Shown here one piece after another: positions 17,374 to 27,775 of a DNA stretch of 54,388 nt. The notes under the pieces are model-generated. The model was not told where the DNA came from, did no database searches, and worked only from the letters and a program-made list of their open reading frames with translations. The DNA is taken from the NCBI GenBank assembly GCA_900546005.1, contig URBJ01000002.1, forward strand, positions 1 to 54,388, read 5' to 3'. Numbering within the stretch: the first letter of the stretch is position 1; the number at the start of each line of letters is the position of its first letter. Both the position numbers and the translations under genes were made by a program. The DNA is from an uncultured Alistipes sp. (GTDB lineage Bacteria > Bacteroidota > Bacteroidia > Bacteroidales > Rikenellaceae).

Positions 17374-17544
17374 CTACTCGAGAGAGATCGATTCCGTCGG
17401 GCACACGTCGGCGCACGTACCGCATTCGGTGCAAGATTCGGGATCGATAACATATACATCCCCTGCAGAGATAGCTCCTACCGGACATTCATCGATACAA
17501 GTACCGCATGCAGTACAAGTGTCAGCACTAATTTTGTAAGCCAT
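17374..17544 (-). CDS. 2[4Fe-4S] ferredoxin
   Basis: 56-residue clostridial-type ferredoxin, too short to be picked up by usual length cut-offs. It starts MAYKISADTCTACGTC and has two complete cluster motifs: Cys 10, 13, 16, 20 and Cys 38, 41, 44, 48, each ending in CP. It should be a low-potential electron carrier in the cytoplasm. A promoter box lies at 17575-17582 and a strong terminator directly follows, so it is monocistronic; its neighbour mqnC is a radical SAM enzyme that needs a reductant, but a specific link is only inference. Confidence 0.95.
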   Translation of the reverse strand: MAYKISADTCTACGTCIDECPVGAISAGDVYVIDPESCTECGTCADVCPTESISLE

Positions 17545-17574
17545 TTTCGTAAAGTTTAATTAAATTCTACACTA

Positions 17575-17582
17575 CAAATGTA
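17575..17582 (-). promoter_or_regulatory. -7 promoter box for the ferredoxin gene
   Basis: TACATTTG on the minus strand, exact TAnnTTTG, 30 bases upstream of the ATG. Confidence 0.6.
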
Positions 17583-17624
17583 TAACTATTCTCGTTACGA
17601 GACAAGCAAAAAAACGAATAATTT

Positions 17625-18815
17625 TTACTTCACATCTTTCAAGAACTCCAAAGCGAAGACAGCCATCGTAACTATACCATAATTTATAGCCTCTTCGTCG
17701 GGGTTGAAGGTTGCTGAGTGGAGACCTCCACCCCGATCGCCCGTGTGGCGTGCGGTTCCCAGTCGGAAGAAGAGTCCGGGGTAGTGTTTCGTGTAGGTGC
17801 CGAAGTCTTCTGCGGTCATTCTCAGGGCCAACTCTTCGATATTTTCTTCTCCCCATAGCCGTGCGGCGATAGACCGTCCGCGAGCTGCCAACTGCGGATC
17901 ATTGACGACACACGGGTATCCCGGCGGAATATTGAGCTCGGTGTGGACTCCGTAGGCGGTGCCGATGCCCTCGGCAATTTGGCGAATCCTCTTTTTGGCC
18001 TGCTCTCTCCACGCTTCGTCCATGGTCCGAAGCGTGCCGGCGATCTCGACGACGGGTGGAATGATGTTGGTCGCTCCATCGGCGATGACCCGTCCGATCG
18101 ACAGAACCGTCGGAATCGTCGCATTGCCGTTGCGGCTGGTAATCTGTTGCAGGGCGGTGATCAGAGCGGCAGAAGCCACCACCGGATCGGTCAGCGTGTG
18201 GGGAAGGGCTCCGTGTCCCCCCGTACCATGCACCTTGATATGCAGTTCGTCGCTCGAGGCCATGTATTGTCCAGAGCGGAATCCCAAATGTCCCGAAAGT
18301 ATTTCCGGTGCGACGTGCTCGCCAACGAAAGCTACAACGGTGTAGTCGTGGAAGGGATCCTCCTCGAGTACGGAGGCAGCTCCTCCGGGGGCCAGTTCCT
18401 CTCCGGGCTGGAAAAGACCGAATACGGTTCCTTCGATCAGTTCGCGGTGTTGTTGCAGTACGAGCAAGGCTCCGAGCAGGCAGGAAGTGTGGATGTCGTG
18501 TCCGCAGGCGTGCATTACGCCCGCATGGACCGACGTGAACGGAACGCCCGAATTCTCTTGAATGGGAAGGGCATCCGTATCGGCCCGCAGCACGACACAC
18601 CGTTTCGGATCGCCCGTTCCGGTGATCCGGGCCAGAAGACCCGTTCCTGCAATCCGTTGGAACGGAATACCTGCTTCGGTCAGCCGATCGGCAAGGTAAT
18701 CGGCCGTTTCATGTTCCTGAAACGAGAGTTCGGGGTGGGCGTGCAGGTGTCGTCTGACCTCGATGATCTGTCCGACCAGAGCTCGGGCACAGGCTTTTAT
18801 CGTTTCGTCATTCAT
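17625..18815 (-). CDS. M20 family amidohydrolase (hippurate hydrolase-like)
   Basis: 396-residue metal-dependent amidohydrolase of the M20D group, which cleaves N-acyl amino acids or related amides. Metal-site motifs: MHACGHDIHT with Cys104 and His106, GEELAPGG near 136, EHVAP, and near the C terminus LHSATFNPDEEA. The central lid domain carries GTGGHGALPHTLTDPV and ATNIIPPVVEIAGTLR. No signal peptide, so cytoplasmic. The ATG at 18815 is preferred to a TTG three codons upstream. It lies 44 bases downstream of metF and probably belongs to the same transcript. Exact substrate unknown. Confidence 0.9.
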   Translation of the reverse strand: MNDETIKACARALVGQIIEVRRHLHAHPELSFQEHETADYLADRLTEAGIPFQRIAGTGLLARITGTGDPKRCVVLRADTDALPIQENSGVPFTSVHAGVMHACGHDIHTSCLLGALLVLQQHRELIEGTVFGLFQPGEELAPGGAASVLEEDPFHDYTVVAFVGEHVAPEILSGHLGFRSGQYMASSDELHIKVHGTGGHGALPHTLTDPVVASAALITALQQITSRNGNATIPTVLSIGRVIADGATNIIPPVVEIAGTLRTMDEAWREQAKKRIRQIAEGIGTAYGVHTELNIPPGYPCVVNDPQLAARGRSIAARLWGEENIEELALRMTAEDFGTYTKHYPGLFFRLGTARHTGDRGGGLHSATFNPDEEAINYGIVTMAVFALEFLKDVK

Positions 18816-18859
18816 GATATGCAAAAATGTTTTTTGCCTTTTTATGTCTGTCGAATTTG

Positions 18860-19822
18860 CTAAAAAAGTTCGCGAAGGATCCGCACGATGTTGTCAGCTT
18901 TGCCCATCGTATAGAAATGTATGACGGGGATGCCTTTAGCGATCAATTCGCGGCCTTGTGCGATGGCCCACTCGACGCCGACTTGGCGGACGGCGGCGTT
19001 GTCCTTGCAGCGCTCCACTTCGCGGACCAGTGCGTCGGGAATATCCACGTGGAAGATCTGAGGCAACATCGTGAGCTGGGTTTTTGACGAGAAAGGCTTA
19101 ATACCCGGAACGATTGGAATATTGATTCCCAGAGCCCGGCAGGCATCGATAAAGGCAAAAATCTTGGCGTTGTCGAAGCTCATCTGCGTGATGATGAACG
19201 AGGCTCCGGCATCGACCTTCTCCTTTAGCCGGTTCAGGTCTTCGGTCGGATTGGGCGCCTCGGCATGTTTTTCCGGATAGCCGGCCACACCGATACAGAA
19301 GCTCGTGTTCCGGCACTGTTCGACCTCTCCGTCGATGAACTCCCCGCGATTCATCCGGCTGATCTGTGCCACCAGTTCGGAGGCGTGCCGGTGTCCGTCG
19401 GGCAGGTTTTTGAAGGCGTGTTCACCTCGTATGTTGTCTCCCCGCAGGGCCAATACATTGTCAATGTCGAGGAAGTCAAAGTCGATCAGAGCGTCTTCGA
19501 TGTCGTAACGCGACTGGCCTCCGCAGATCAGGTGGGGAACGACGGTGAGACCGTACCGCTTCATGATGGCGGCGGAGATGCCGACCGTCCCCGGACGGCG
19601 ACGTACCGTGTGCCGTTCGAGCAGACCGTTCTCCTTTTCGACATATTTGACATCTTCACGGTGTGAGGTGATGCTGCAGAAGGCCGGTGAGAACTCCATC
19701 AGCGAGTCGATCGTGTCGAAAATCTGCTGGGTCCCTTCCCCTTTGAGCGGGGGTAACAGCTCGAATGAAAAACGGGATTTTCCGGAGGCTGCCGCTTGGG
19801 CTATGATTTCGGTAATGTGCAT
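18860..19822 (-). CDS. metF: methylenetetrahydrofolate reductase
   Basis: 320-residue FAD enzyme that reduces 5,10-methylene-THF to 5-methyl-THF, the methyl donor used by MetH encoded immediately upstream. Seen: FSFELLPPLKGEGTQQIF at the N terminus, CSITSH, VPHLICGGQSRYDIEDAL, LALRGDN, IGVAGYPEKHAEAPN, FIITQMSFDN and PGIKPFSSKTQL, all typical of MetF. I start at the ATG at 19822; an upstream in-frame start would overlap the metH end. metH and metF are 28 bases apart, a functional methionine-synthesis pair. Confidence 0.95.
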   Translation of the reverse strand: MHITEIIAQAAASGKSRFSFELLPPLKGEGTQQIFDTIDSLMEFSPAFCSITSHREDVKYVEKENGLLERHTVRRRPGTVGISAAIMKRYGLTVVPHLICGGQSRYDIEDALIDFDFLDIDNVLALRGDNIRGEHAFKNLPDGHRHASELVAQISRMNRGEFIDGEVEQCRNTSFCIGVAGYPEKHAEAPNPTEDLNRLKEKVDAGASFIITQMSFDNAKIFAFIDACRALGINIPIVPGIKPFSSKTQLTMLPQIFHVDIPDALVREVERCKDNAAVRQVGVEWAIAQGRELIAKGIPVIHFYTMGKADNIVRILRELF

Positions 19823-19850
19823 ATAGCGTGTAATTTGTTTTCGGTTGAGG

Positions 19851-22800
19851 TTATTTGTCAAGCAGATGCTGAGACATGATCGTCCGCAGTTTTGCGGGAT
19901 CGATGCCTCTGCGTCGGGCGTAGTCGTTCAATTGCTCATCGTCGATTGTCCCGACCGAGAAGTTGCGGGCTTGCGGATGGGCGAACATAAGTCCGCAGGT
20001 CGACTCTCCGGGCGACATCATGTAGGATTCGGTCAGGGTGGCGCCGATTGCCTTCGTTACGTCGAGCAGTTCGAACAGCTCGGTTTTCAGCGAGTGGTCC
20101 GGACAGGACGGATAACCAAATGCGGGCCGGATACCCCGGTACCGTCCGGCAAAGAGGTCGGAGAGGGAGTGTTCGTTCTCCTGTTCGTATCCCCATAGCG
20201 AAACCCGTGCAAAACGGTGGAGCGTTTCGGCAAAAGCTTCTGCCAATCGGTCGGTCAGCAGTTTGGACATGATGGCCCGGTAGTCGTCGTTGTCTCGGCG
20301 GAACCGTTCGGACAGCTCCGACAGACCGATTCCTGCCGTCACGGCAAAGGCTCCGACGTAGTCGTCCGTTCCGACCGGGGCAACAAAGTCGGCTAACGAG
20401 AGGTTGACCTCCGTATCGGCCTGTTGGTTGCGCAGTTGCGGCATCCGGAGCTGTTCCGTGTTTCGGGTATCGTCCGTATAGATGATGAGGTCGTCGCCGA
20501 TGCGGTTGGCCGGGAAGATTCCGATTACACCGTTGGCTTGCAACAAGTGTTTCGTTGCGATCTCTTCTAATAAGTTTCGGGCGTCCTCATAAAGTTTCTT
20601 GGCTTCGGACCCTTTGACCGGATCGTCTAACAGGGCCGGGAAACGTCCGGCAAGGCCCCACCCGCTGAAAAAGTAGCTCCAGTTGATCACTTCGGCAATC
20701 TTGTCGATCGAGTAGTCCGAAAAGACGATACGTCCCGTACGAAGCGGTGTCGCAATCTCCTTCAGATCGATCTTCAGACCGTGGGCACGGGCATCTTCCA
20801 ACGACCGGAGCCGATGTTGTCCGTTCTTTCGCGCGAATTCCTCTCTGAGGCGTTGCTGTTCGTCCCGAACGTTTTGCAGGTAGGCGTCGCGTCGGGATGA
20901 GTTCAGTTCGTTCAGAATTCTGACGTCGTCCGAGGCGTCCTTCACGTGAATTACCGGACCGCTATACAACGGGGCCAGTTTAACGGCCGTGTGCATGTCG
21001 GAAGTCGTCGCCCCGCCGATCAGAATCGGAATCTTCAGACCCATCTGTTCGACCGAAACGATCACTTTGGCCATCTCCTCGAGCGACGGGGTGATCAAAC
21101 CGCTGAGTCCGATGATGTCGGCTTTCCACTGAGCAGCGGTTTCGGCGATCCGTTCCCGTTCGACCATCACCCCCAAATCCTCGATCTTGTAGCCGTTGCA
21201 GGCCAAAACTACCGATACGATATTTTTCCCGATGTCGTGCACATCGCCTTTGACCGTAGCCAGCAGCATGCGTCCGGCCGATGAGGCACGTCCTTCGCTG
21301 CGCTCCTGTTCGATGTATGGGGTCAGTACGGCAACGGCACGTTTCATCACCCGTGCACTCTTGACCACTTGGGGCAAGAACATTTTCCCGCTGCCGAACA
21401 GATCTCCGACCCGGTTCATGCCCGTCATCAGCGGACCTTCGATCACTCCCAATGCGTTGCCGATCTTGCGATAGGCCTCTTCGGTATCCTCGTCGATGAA
21501 GTCCGTTATGCCTTTCAGTATGGCGTGGGCCAGCCGCTCCTCGACGCTCTCGCTGCGCCATTGCGGACGTTGCGTTTCGGTTGTTTTGTCGCTCTCCTGT
21601 TGCTGCTTGATCCGTTCCGCATAGGCGATCAGATTTTCGGTGGCTTCGTCGTTGCGGTTGAGGATGACCTCTTCGCACAGGTGCAGCAGTTCGGGTTCGA
21701 TTTCGCTATATACTTGCAGCATGGAGGGATTTACGATCCCCATATCCATGCCTGCTTTGATTGCGTGATACAAGAAAACCGAGTGCATGGCTTCGCGGAC
21801 CCGGTTGTTGCCCCGGAACGAGAACGACAGGTTGCTGACGCCTCCGCTCACTTTGGCGTAGGGACAGTGCTCCTTGATCCAGCGACAGGCTCGGATGAAG
21901 TCGATGCCGTATGTGTTGTGCGTTTCGATTCCCGTTGCTACCGAGAGCACGTTCGGATCGAATATGATGTCCTCGGGCGGAAATCCCGCTTCGGTCAGGA
22001 TTCGGTAGGCTCGTCCTGCAACGGCGATTTTCCGCTCGTAGGTGTCGGCCTGTCCTTCTTCGTCGAACAGCATGACAACGGCAGCGGCTCCGTATCGGCG
22101 GATGGCGGCTGCTTTCTCCAACAAACGTTCTTCACCCTCCTTCAACGAGATCGAATTGACAACCGACTTTCCCTGTACGCACTTCAGTCCGGCTTCGAGC
22201 ACCTCCCATTTCGACGAGTCGATCATGATTGGGACGCGAGCGATCTCCGGTTCGGCCATGACTAGATTCAAAAAGTCGTGCATGGCCTCCACTCCGTCGA
22301 TCAGTCCGTCGTCCATGCAGACATCGATGATTTGGGCTCCACCCTCGACCTGTTGCCGGGCAACCGACAGGGCCTCTTCGTACTGCTTCTCCCGGATCAG
22401 GCGTGCAAAACGGGCCGAGCCGGCCACGTTGGTCCGCTCCCCGACGTTGACGAAGTTCATGTCCGGAGTGATCCGAAGCTCTTCCAATCCGCTGAGTACG
22501 GTCGTGTGCGCGGGGGCAGGAATCGTTCTCGGCGAGTACTCCTTAGCTACCCGAGCGATGGCGGCTATGTGTACGGGGGTTGTTCCGCAACATCCGCCTA
22601 CGATGTTCAGCAGCCCCTCTTCCAAATAACCGCGAATGGCTTCGGCCATCTTTTCCGGAGTTTCGTCATATCCGCCGAAACCGTTGGGCAGTCCGGCATT
22701 CGGGTGGGCCGATACGGCACATTCGGCTCGGGCGGCCAGTCGGGCGATATAGGGTTGCATCAGTTCGGCCCCGAGTCCGCAGTTCAACCCCACCGAAAAC

Positions 22801-23513
22801 GGTTTGGCGTGTGCTACCGAAGCATAAAAGGCCTCGATGGTTTGCCCCGAAAGCATGCGTCCGCTGGCATCGGTGACTGTCCCTGAGATCATGATCGGGA
22901 CCTGCACGTGCCGTTCATTAAAGACCTCCTCGATGGCAAAGATGGCTGCTTTGGCATTCAGCGTATCGAAGATGGTCTCGATGAGCAGCAGATCCGCGCC
23001 GCCGTCGAGCAGACCACGCACCTGTTCGGCATACGATATCCGCAGGTCGTCGAACGTAACGGCCCGGTAACCGGGATTGTTTACATCGGGCGAGATCGAG
23101 GCGGTGCGGTTGGTCGGGCCGATCGATCCGGCCACGAAACGCGGTTTGCCCGGATTCAGCATCGTATATCGGTCGGCGACGCCGCGAGCCAGTGATGCGG
23201 CTGCACGGTTCATCTCGTACACGTAATCTTCTAACTTGTAGTCTACCGATGAGATTCGGTTGGCATTGAACGTGTCGGTGGTTATGATGTCGGCACCGGC
23301 TTTCAGGTAGGCCTCATGAATTTCAGCGATGACTTGCGGGCGGGTCAGCACCAGCAGGTCGTTGTACCCTTTCAACGGGATCTCCCATTTTGCAAAACGA
23401 TCGCCACGATAATCCTCTTCGCTCAGATCGTAACCTTGGACCATGGTTCCCAATCCGCCGTCGAGTACCAGAATCCGGCGGGAGATTTCGTCCTGTATCG
23501 AAAATTTCAGCAT
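19851..23513 (-). CDS. metH: cobalamin-dependent methionine synthase
   Basis: 1220-residue cytoplasmic enzyme transferring the methyl group of 5-methyl-THF through cobalamin to homocysteine. All modules are present in order: homocysteine domain (1-330, [10 protein letters not shown], zinc Cys pair in GGCCGTTP near 308), pterin domain (350-620, [14 protein letters not shown]), cap plus B12 domain with DVHDIGKN near 755 that supplies the axial His, and the SAM-binding reactivation domain to the end ([12 protein letters not shown] near 1131). It starts three bases after the preceding gene stops and is followed by metF. I saw no cobalamin riboswitch upstream. Confidence 0.97.
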   Translation of the reverse strand: MLKFSIQDEISRRILVLDGGLGTMVQGYDLSEEDYRGDRFAKWEIPLKGYNDLLVLTRPQVIAEIHEAYLKAGADIITTDTFNANRISSVDYKLEDYVYEMNRAAASLARGVADRYTMLNPGKPRFVAGSIGPTNRTASISPDVNNPGYRAVTFDDLRISYAEQVRGLLDGGADLLLIETIFDTLNAKAAIFAIEEVFNERHVQVPIMISGTVTDASGRMLSGQTIEAFYASVAHAKPFSVGLNCGLGAELMQPYIARLAARAECAVSAHPNAGLPNGFGGYDETPEKMAEAIRGYLEEGLLNIVGGCCGTTPVHIAAIARVAKEYSPRTIPAPAHTTVLSGLEELRITPDMNFVNVGERTNVAGSARFARLIREKQYEEALSVARQQVEGGAQIIDVCMDDGLIDGVEAMHDFLNLVMAEPEIARVPIMIDSSKWEVLEAGLKCVQGKSVVNSISLKEGEERLLEKAAAIRRYGAAAVVMLFDEEGQADTYERKIAVAGRAYRILTEAGFPPEDIIFDPNVLSVATGIETHNTYGIDFIRACRWIKEHCPYAKVSGGVSNLSFSFRGNNRVREAMHSVFLYHAIKAGMDMGIVNPSMLQVYSEIEPELLHLCEEVILNRNDEATENLIAYAERIKQQQESDKTTETQRPQWRSESVEERLAHAILKGITDFIDEDTEEAYRKIGNALGVIEGPLMTGMNRVGDLFGSGKMFLPQVVKSARVMKRAVAVLTPYIEQERSEGRASSAGRMLLATVKGDVHDIGKNIVSVVLACNGYKIEDLGVMVERERIAETAAQWKADIIGLSGLITPSLEEMAKVIVSVEQMGLKIPILIGGATTSDMHTAVKLAPLYSGPVIHVKDASDDVRILNELNSSRRDAYLQNVRDEQQRLREEFARKNGQHRLRSLEDARAHGLKIDLKEIATPLRTGRIVFSDYSIDKIAEVINWSYFFSGWGLAGRFPALLDDPVKGSEAKKLYEDARNLLEEIATKHLLQANGVIGIFPANRIGDDLIIYTDDTRNTEQLRMPQLRNQQADTEVNLSLADFVAPVGTDDYVGAFAVTAGIGLSELSERFRRDNDDYRAIMSKLLTDRLAEAFAETLHRFARVSLWGYEQENEHSLSDLFAGRYRGIRPAFGYPSCPDHSLKTELFELLDVTKAIGATLTESYMMSPGESTCGLMFAHPQARNFSVGTIDDEQLNDYARRRGIDPAKLRTIMSQHLLDK

Positions 23514-23516
23514 GTG

Positions 23517-24620
23517 TTAATCTTGTGATTCGGTGGTTGGTTGGGGGTGAACCTTGATTTCGAACAATTTGTTCCAGTTTTTCCCCGTGACGAAAATCCG
23601 TTTCGTCTTCTCGTCGTAGGCGATGCCGTTGAGCACATCGGTTGTGGGGGTGATGTCCGACTCTTGGAGCAAGCCGCTCATGTCGATCACTCCGGTGACG
23701 GCACCTGTTTGCGGATCGATCCGGATGATGGTGTTCGTCGTATAGACGTTTGCCCAGATTTCGCCTTCGATCCACTCCATTTCGTTTACGTAGTTGATCA
23801 GACTGTTGTCGGTGCAAACCTGAAGGGTTCGCAGACGTTTGAAGGTTTCGGGATCGAGGACATAGATGTTTTCGCTACCGTCGCTCATATAGAGGTGTCG
23901 GCCGTCGGAGGTCAATCCCCAGCCTTCGCCGTTGTAGTCGAATTCGCCCAGCTTCTCGAAGGTTTTCAGATCATACACGAAGCCCTTGTTGTTTTGCCAC
24001 GTAAGCTGGTAGAGCTTTCCGTTCAACAGGGCGAGTCCCTCTCCGAAAAAGTGCTCGTCAAGATCGATTTTTTGGAGAGGCGTACCGCGTTGCAGGTCGA
24101 CTTTACGTAACGATGATTGTCCTTCGAGTCCGGTGCTTTCGTACAGATGGCCGTCGTGCCACAGCAGCCCCTGAGTGTAGGAGTTGGCGTCGTGTGGATA
24201 TACCTTGACGACGGTGTGTCCGTAGAGGACGGGCGGTGGGGCCATCACCATGAATTCGCCGCTGCGGCTATCGCTTAAAGTGTCTTTGTATGTGGTGATT
24301 CTATAAATCAGACGGCCGGTAGGGTGATTCTTTCCGATTTTGTATTTGTATCCCGACGTGTCGATTCGGGCAATCCGCCGCGAGTCGATGGAGAGTACCG
24401 CGCTGTCGATCTCAACCTCGTTCTTGAGCGTAAAGCGGATGGTCTGCGTGGTACCTTGAGTCGTGGTCTTCCCATAGACCGGAGAGACGCTCGCTATCAT
24501 ATCGTTCGGATCCGTAACGGTCGAATGGTTTCCGTTGCTGGAGTTTCCGGAACAGAAGCTCAGCAGACACGGAAGGGTGAGCGCAACGAAACAGAGAAGA
24601 ATATTTTTCCGAATGTTCAT
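23517..24620 (-). CDS. glutaminyl-peptide cyclotransferase (plant/bacterial type) lipoprotein
   Basis: 367 residues. The signal peptide MNIRKNILLCFVALTLPCLLSFC ends at a lipobox-like Cys, so the product is envelope anchored. Residues about 40-120 look like an Ig-like beta domain; about 120-367 match the glutamine cyclotransferase beta-propeller (YTQGLLWHDGHLYESTGLEGQS, GEGLALLNGKLYQLTWQ, EGWGLTSDGRHLYMSDGS, NEMEWIEGEIWANVYTTN). It would convert N-terminal Gln of exported peptides or proteins to pyroglutamate. First gene of the transcript that continues into metH, metF and probably the M20 gene; the metabolic link is not obvious. ATG chosen at 24620. Confidence 0.92.
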   Translation of the reverse strand: MNIRKNILLCFVALTLPCLLSFCSGNSSNGNHSTVTDPNDMIASVSPVYGKTTTQGTTQTIRFTLKNEVEIDSAVLSIDSRRIARIDTSGYKYKIGKNHPTGRLIYRITTYKDTLSDSRSGEFMVMAPPPVLYGHTVVKVYPHDANSYTQGLLWHDGHLYESTGLEGQSSLRKVDLQRGTPLQKIDLDEHFFGEGLALLNGKLYQLTWQNNKGFVYDLKTFEKLGEFDYNGEGWGLTSDGRHLYMSDGSENIYVLDPETFKRLRTLQVCTDNSLINYVNEMEWIEGEIWANVYTTNTIIRIDPQTGAVTGVIDMSGLLQESDITPTTDVLNGIAYDEKTKRIFVTGKNWNKLFEIKVHPQPTTESQD

Positions 24621-24644
24621 GGATAGCGTAGTGTTTACAACCCA

Positions 24645-24652
24645 CAAAGGTA
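24645..24652 (-). promoter_or_regulatory. -7 promoter box for the glutaminyl cyclase-metH-metF unit
   Basis: TACCTTTG on the minus strand, exact TAnnTTTG, 24 bases upstream of the ATG at 24620. Confidence 0.6.
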
Positions 24653-24789
24653 TAAAATTTACAAAAAAACAGGGTGCTTGGTCCGGTTTTTTGTAAGGAA
24701 AGCCGAAAAGGGGTAGAAACAGGCAGGAAATCGCTGCAACATGATGATTGTTTTATTGTTTTCGGGTGATTTCGGGTGTGTTTTTTTAT

Positions 24790-24797
24790 TACCTTTG
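24790..24797 (+). promoter_or_regulatory. -7 promoter box for serS
   Basis: TACCTTTG, exact TAnnTTTG, 51 bases upstream of the serS ATG. This placement supports the start at 24849, because a longer in-frame start would lie upstream of the promoter. Confidence 0.6.
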
Positions 24798-24848
24798 TCG
24801 CTTGTAGCCACATTATGTAAACGAGAGTATTTTATAAAAATAAAAATC

Positions 24849-26117
24849 ATGCTGACAATTAAGCAAATACGAGAGAATAAGGCATTTACTCTGGAGCGTT
24901 TGGCGGTAAAGGGAGTCGATGCCAAAGAGACTGTCGATCGGATCGAAGCGCTGGACGACGAGCGTAAATCGCTTCAGGGAGAGCTGGATACCTGTCTTGC
25001 TCAGCAGAATGCCATTGCCAAAGAGGTGGGGCAGCTGTTTAAACAGGGGAAAAAAGAGGAGGCCGAGGCTGCCAAGCAGAAAACGGCCGAATTGAAGGAG
25101 CAATCGAAGGGGCTGGAGGAGCGCTTCCGCAAGGTGGAGGCAGACCTGAATGCACTGATCGTGACGTTGCCGAATTTCCCGAACAAGGATGTACCCCATG
25201 GATTGACGGCGGCCGACAATGTGGTGGTGCGTACGGGTGGTCCTATGCCCAATTTGCCGGAAGGTGCACTGCCTCACTGGGAGTTGGCTAAAAAATATGA
25301 CCTGATCGATTTCGAACTGGGCGTGAAGTTGACAGGTGCAGGTTTCCCTGTCTACAAGGGCAAAGGTGCTGCATTGCAGCGTGCGCTGATTACGTTCTTC
25401 CTCGACTGCAATACGGCTGCCGGATATACCGAGATGATGCCGCCGTTGATGGTGAACGAGGCGTCGGGCTTCGGAACCGGACAGCTTCCCGATAAGGAGG
25501 GGCAGATGTACCACGTAAATCTCGATAATTTCTATCTGATTCCGACGGCAGAGGTGCCCGTGACGAACATCTATCGGGATGTGATCCTGAACGAGTCCGA
25601 TTTCCCGATCAAGATGACGGCCTATACGCCGTGTTTCCGTCGTGAGGCAGGATCCTACGGAAAGGATGTACGCGGATTGAACCGTTTGCACCAGTTCGAT
25701 AAGGTCGAGATCGTACAGATCGCCCACCCCGATCACTCGTATGAAGCGTTGGACGGAATGATCGCCCATGTGGAGAGTATCGTCAAGAAGTTGGAATTGC
25801 CCTATCGTATCTTGCGGCTTTGCGGAGGCGATATGAGTTTTACTTCGGCCATTACTTACGATTTCGAGGTTTACTCCGCAGCTCAGGGTCGTTGGTTGGA
25901 AGTTTCGTCCGTATCGAATTTCGAGTCGTTCCAAGCCAACCGATTGAAGTTGCGTTACCGCGATGCACATAAGAAGATGCAGCTGGCCCATACGCTGAAC
26001 GGTAGCTCTTTGGCATTGCCGCGTATCGTGGCCGCATTGTTGGAGAATAACCAGACTCCGGAGGGAATTCGGCTTCCCGAGGTACTGGTTCCCTATACCC
26101 GTTTCGACAAGATATAG
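24849..26117 (+). CDS. serS: serine--tRNA ligase
   Basis: 422-residue class II synthetase. The N-terminal antiparallel coiled coil that grips tRNA-Ser spans about 30-105 (Glu/Lys/Gln-rich). Catalytic motifs: TAEVPVTNIYRD, motif 2 in RREAGSYGKDVRGLNRLHQF, and motif 3 GSSLALPRIVAALLENNQ followed by IRLPEVLVPY. The true start is MLTIKQIREN at 24849. It is followed by an intrinsic terminator at 26181. Confidence 0.97.
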   Translation: MLTIKQIRENKAFTLERLAVKGVDAKETVDRIEALDDERKSLQGELDTCLAQQNAIAKEVGQLFKQGKKEEAEAAKQKTAELKEQSKGLEERFRKVEADLNALIVTLPNFPNKDVPHGLTAADNVVVRTGGPMPNLPEGALPHWELAKKYDLIDFELGVKLTGAGFPVYKGKGAALQRALITFFLDCNTAAGYTEMMPPLMVNEASGFGTGQLPDKEGQMYHVNLDNFYLIPTAEVPVTNIYRDVILNESDFPIKMTAYTPCFRREAGSYGKDVRGLNRLHQFDKVEIVQIAHPDHSYEALDGMIAHVESIVKKLELPYRILRLCGGDMSFTSAITYDFEVYSAAQGRWLEVSSVSNFESFQANRLKLRYRDAHKKMQLAHTLNGSSLALPRIVAALLENNQTPEGIRLPEVLVPYTRFDKI

Positions 26118-26428
26118 TCGAAGAGGGGAAAACGGTCGGATGAAAAATTTCTTTAATTGAATAATTATTTGGGAAAGCGAGAGGGGTGATTCTTACATGA
26201 ATCACCCCTCGCTTTGTTTTGGTGTAGAAATTATTTTGCTTTATAAGTGGAACTGTGGCAAGAGCCTTTATAGAGGTCTCATGCGAAAACCTTAATATAT
26301 GTAATAATCATTTTAGAAAGAGATACCTGAATTTCGTTTCGACGGATCAGCCAATTTGTTTTCCCCGATCGAAGACTGAAGATAGGAATACGGTTTAGAT
26401 CTCTTATCTCTGAAAAGTATACTCCCGA
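26118..26428. other. intergenic region between converging serS and cinA
   Basis: Contains the serS terminator. The remaining 200 bases are A/T-rich and show no open frame, repeat or RNA motif that I recognise. Confidence 0.6.
26181..26220 (+). terminator. terminator of serS
   Basis: GAGGGGTGATTC at 26181-26192 pairs with its complement at 26199-26210, six-base loop, followed by the T-rich GCTTTGTTTT. Confidence 0.8.
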
Positions 26429-27700
26429 TTAGTATTTGATGGTCCAGAGTCCGTCGTCGGGTGCTCCGCATAGACGCAGCCGCAACAGATTGATCGCATG
26501 CGACGAGGCACGTTCGATGTTCTGGCTGCGCAGGGATTCGAACTGCATTTCGTGTGAAACGGTTCCTTGAGGTCCCGACACGGCCATCCAAACGGTGCCG
26601 ACCGGTTTGTCGGGCGTACTGCCCCCGGGACCGGCAATACCGGTAGTCGAGATGCCGTAAGTGGCTCCGGTCGCTTTGCGAACCCCTTCGGCCATCTGTT
26701 CGGCAACCGTTTGGCTGACGGCTCCCTCTCGGGCAAGAGCCTCAGGATCGACTCCCAACAGGGCACATTTTACATCGTTCGAATAAGCGACTACTCCGCC
26801 CATAAAGTACTCAGAAGCTCCGGCGTGGAGTGTGAAACGGTGGGCGATATTGCCTCCGGTGCACGACTCGGCAACGGCGACGCTTTCGCCGTTGCGACGG
26901 AGTAATTCACCCACGGCACTTTCGAGTGTGGCATCACCATAGCCGATGATCCGGTAGGGGATAACCCGATCCAACAGGGCAAACTGACGGTCGATCTCCG
27001 CAGCGGCTTTTTCGCGGTCGACGTCATATGCCGACAGCCGCAGACGGATGTTGTTGGCATTCGGCAGGTAGGCCAGATGCAGGTAGTCGGGCAGGGCGTT
27101 TTCCCAATCGGCAATCGTCGCGGCCAGAATCGATTCGGCCAATCCGAACGTAATGGCCGTTTTGTGGACAATCGCGCGGAACTTAAAGTGCTCGTAAAGT
27201 CTGGGAAGGACCTGCTCTTCGACCAGCGTTTTCATCTCGAACGGAACGCCGGGCATCGAAACGAGAACTTTGCCGTCCCGATCAAACCACATGCCCGGAG
27301 CCGTGCCGCAGCGGTTGGGCAGTACGGTGCAACCTTCCGGAACGTCGGCCTGTCCCTGATTCAGCTCGTTGAAATCGATGTGCCGCTGGGCGGTCATCCG
27401 TCTCACCTGTTCGAAGACCTCCTCGTTGCGGACCAGACGCATGCCGAACATTCGGGCGAGCGTATGTTTGGTAATATCGTCCTTTGTCGGGCCGAGTCCA
27501 CCGGTGCAGAGCACGATGTCGGCGCGGCTCAAGGCCTCGTTTACCGCTTGGGTGATGTGTTCGGCCGAGTCCGAAATCGAGGTAATCTGGTGGATGCGGA
27601 TTCCGGCGGCGTTCAGCTTCTCGCCTAACCACGCCGAATTGGTGTCGACGATTTGTCCGATCAGTATCTCATCGCCGATCGTGATGATTTCTGCTAACAT
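26429..27700 (-). CDS. cinA: CinA family protein (COG1058 plus NMN amidohydrolase domains)
   Basis: 423-residue two-domain protein. N-terminal MoCF-like nucleotide pyrophosphatase domain (1-170: AEIITIGDEILIGQIVDTN, LCTGGLGPTKDDITK, LPNRCGTAPGM, SMPGVPFEMK) and C-terminal PncC-type amidase (about 260-420: VAVAESCTGGNIAHRFT, YSNDVKCALLGV, GISTTGIAGPGGSTPDKPVGTVWMAV). The amidase Ser and Lys positions are present, so NMN deamidation in NAD recycling is expected. The ATG at 27700 is the conserved start; upstream in-frame codons overlap a hairpin and promoter. Length is normal for the fused form. Confidence 0.94.
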   Translation of the reverse strand: MLAEIITIGDEILIGQIVDTNSAWLGEKLNAAGIRIHQITSISDSAEHITQAVNEALSRADIVLCTGGLGPTKDDITKHTLARMFGMRLVRNEEVFEQVRRMTAQRHIDFNELNQGQADVPEGCTVLPNRCGTAPGMWFDRDGKVLVSMPGVPFEMKTLVEEQVLPRLYEHFKFRAIVHKTAITFGLAESILAATIADWENALPDYLHLAYLPNANNIRLRLSAYDVDREKAAAEIDRQFALLDRVIPYRIIGYGDATLESAVGELLRRNGESVAVAESCTGGNIAHRFTLHAGASEYFMGGVVAYSNDVKCALLGVDPEALAREGAVSQTVAEQMAEGVRKATGATYGISTTGIAGPGGSTPDKPVGTVWMAVSGPQGTVSHEMQFESLRSQNIERASSHAINLLRLRLCGAPDDGLWTIKY

Positions 27701-27741
27701 GGTTGATCGTTTTTCTGTGTGTGATTCGAATAAAAAATGTA

Positions 27742-27775
27742 GGGGTGTCCTCGCCGAATCGTGCGAAAACACCCC
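27742..27775 (-). terminator. hairpin with T-run between the upstream lipoprotein gene and cinA
   Basis: GGGGTGT and its complement ACACCCC enclose a 20-base loop; on the minus strand TACATTTTTTA follows. It would terminate the gene ending at 27810, but it lies directly downstream of the cinA -7 box (27776-27783) and so would also sit at the very start of the cinA leader. Confidence 0.55.

Noticed and set aside
23514..24848. Possible cobalamin riboswitch controlling metH
   Set aside because: No recognisable B12-box or long leader; metH starts three bases after the preceding gene.
24813..25991. 392-residue open frame on the minus strand
   Set aside because: Antisense to serS, which has all class II synthetase motifs.
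26531..26545. tRNA T-loop-like GGATTCGAACTGC
   Set aside because: It lies inside the cinA coding sequence and no cloverleaf can be drawn around it.
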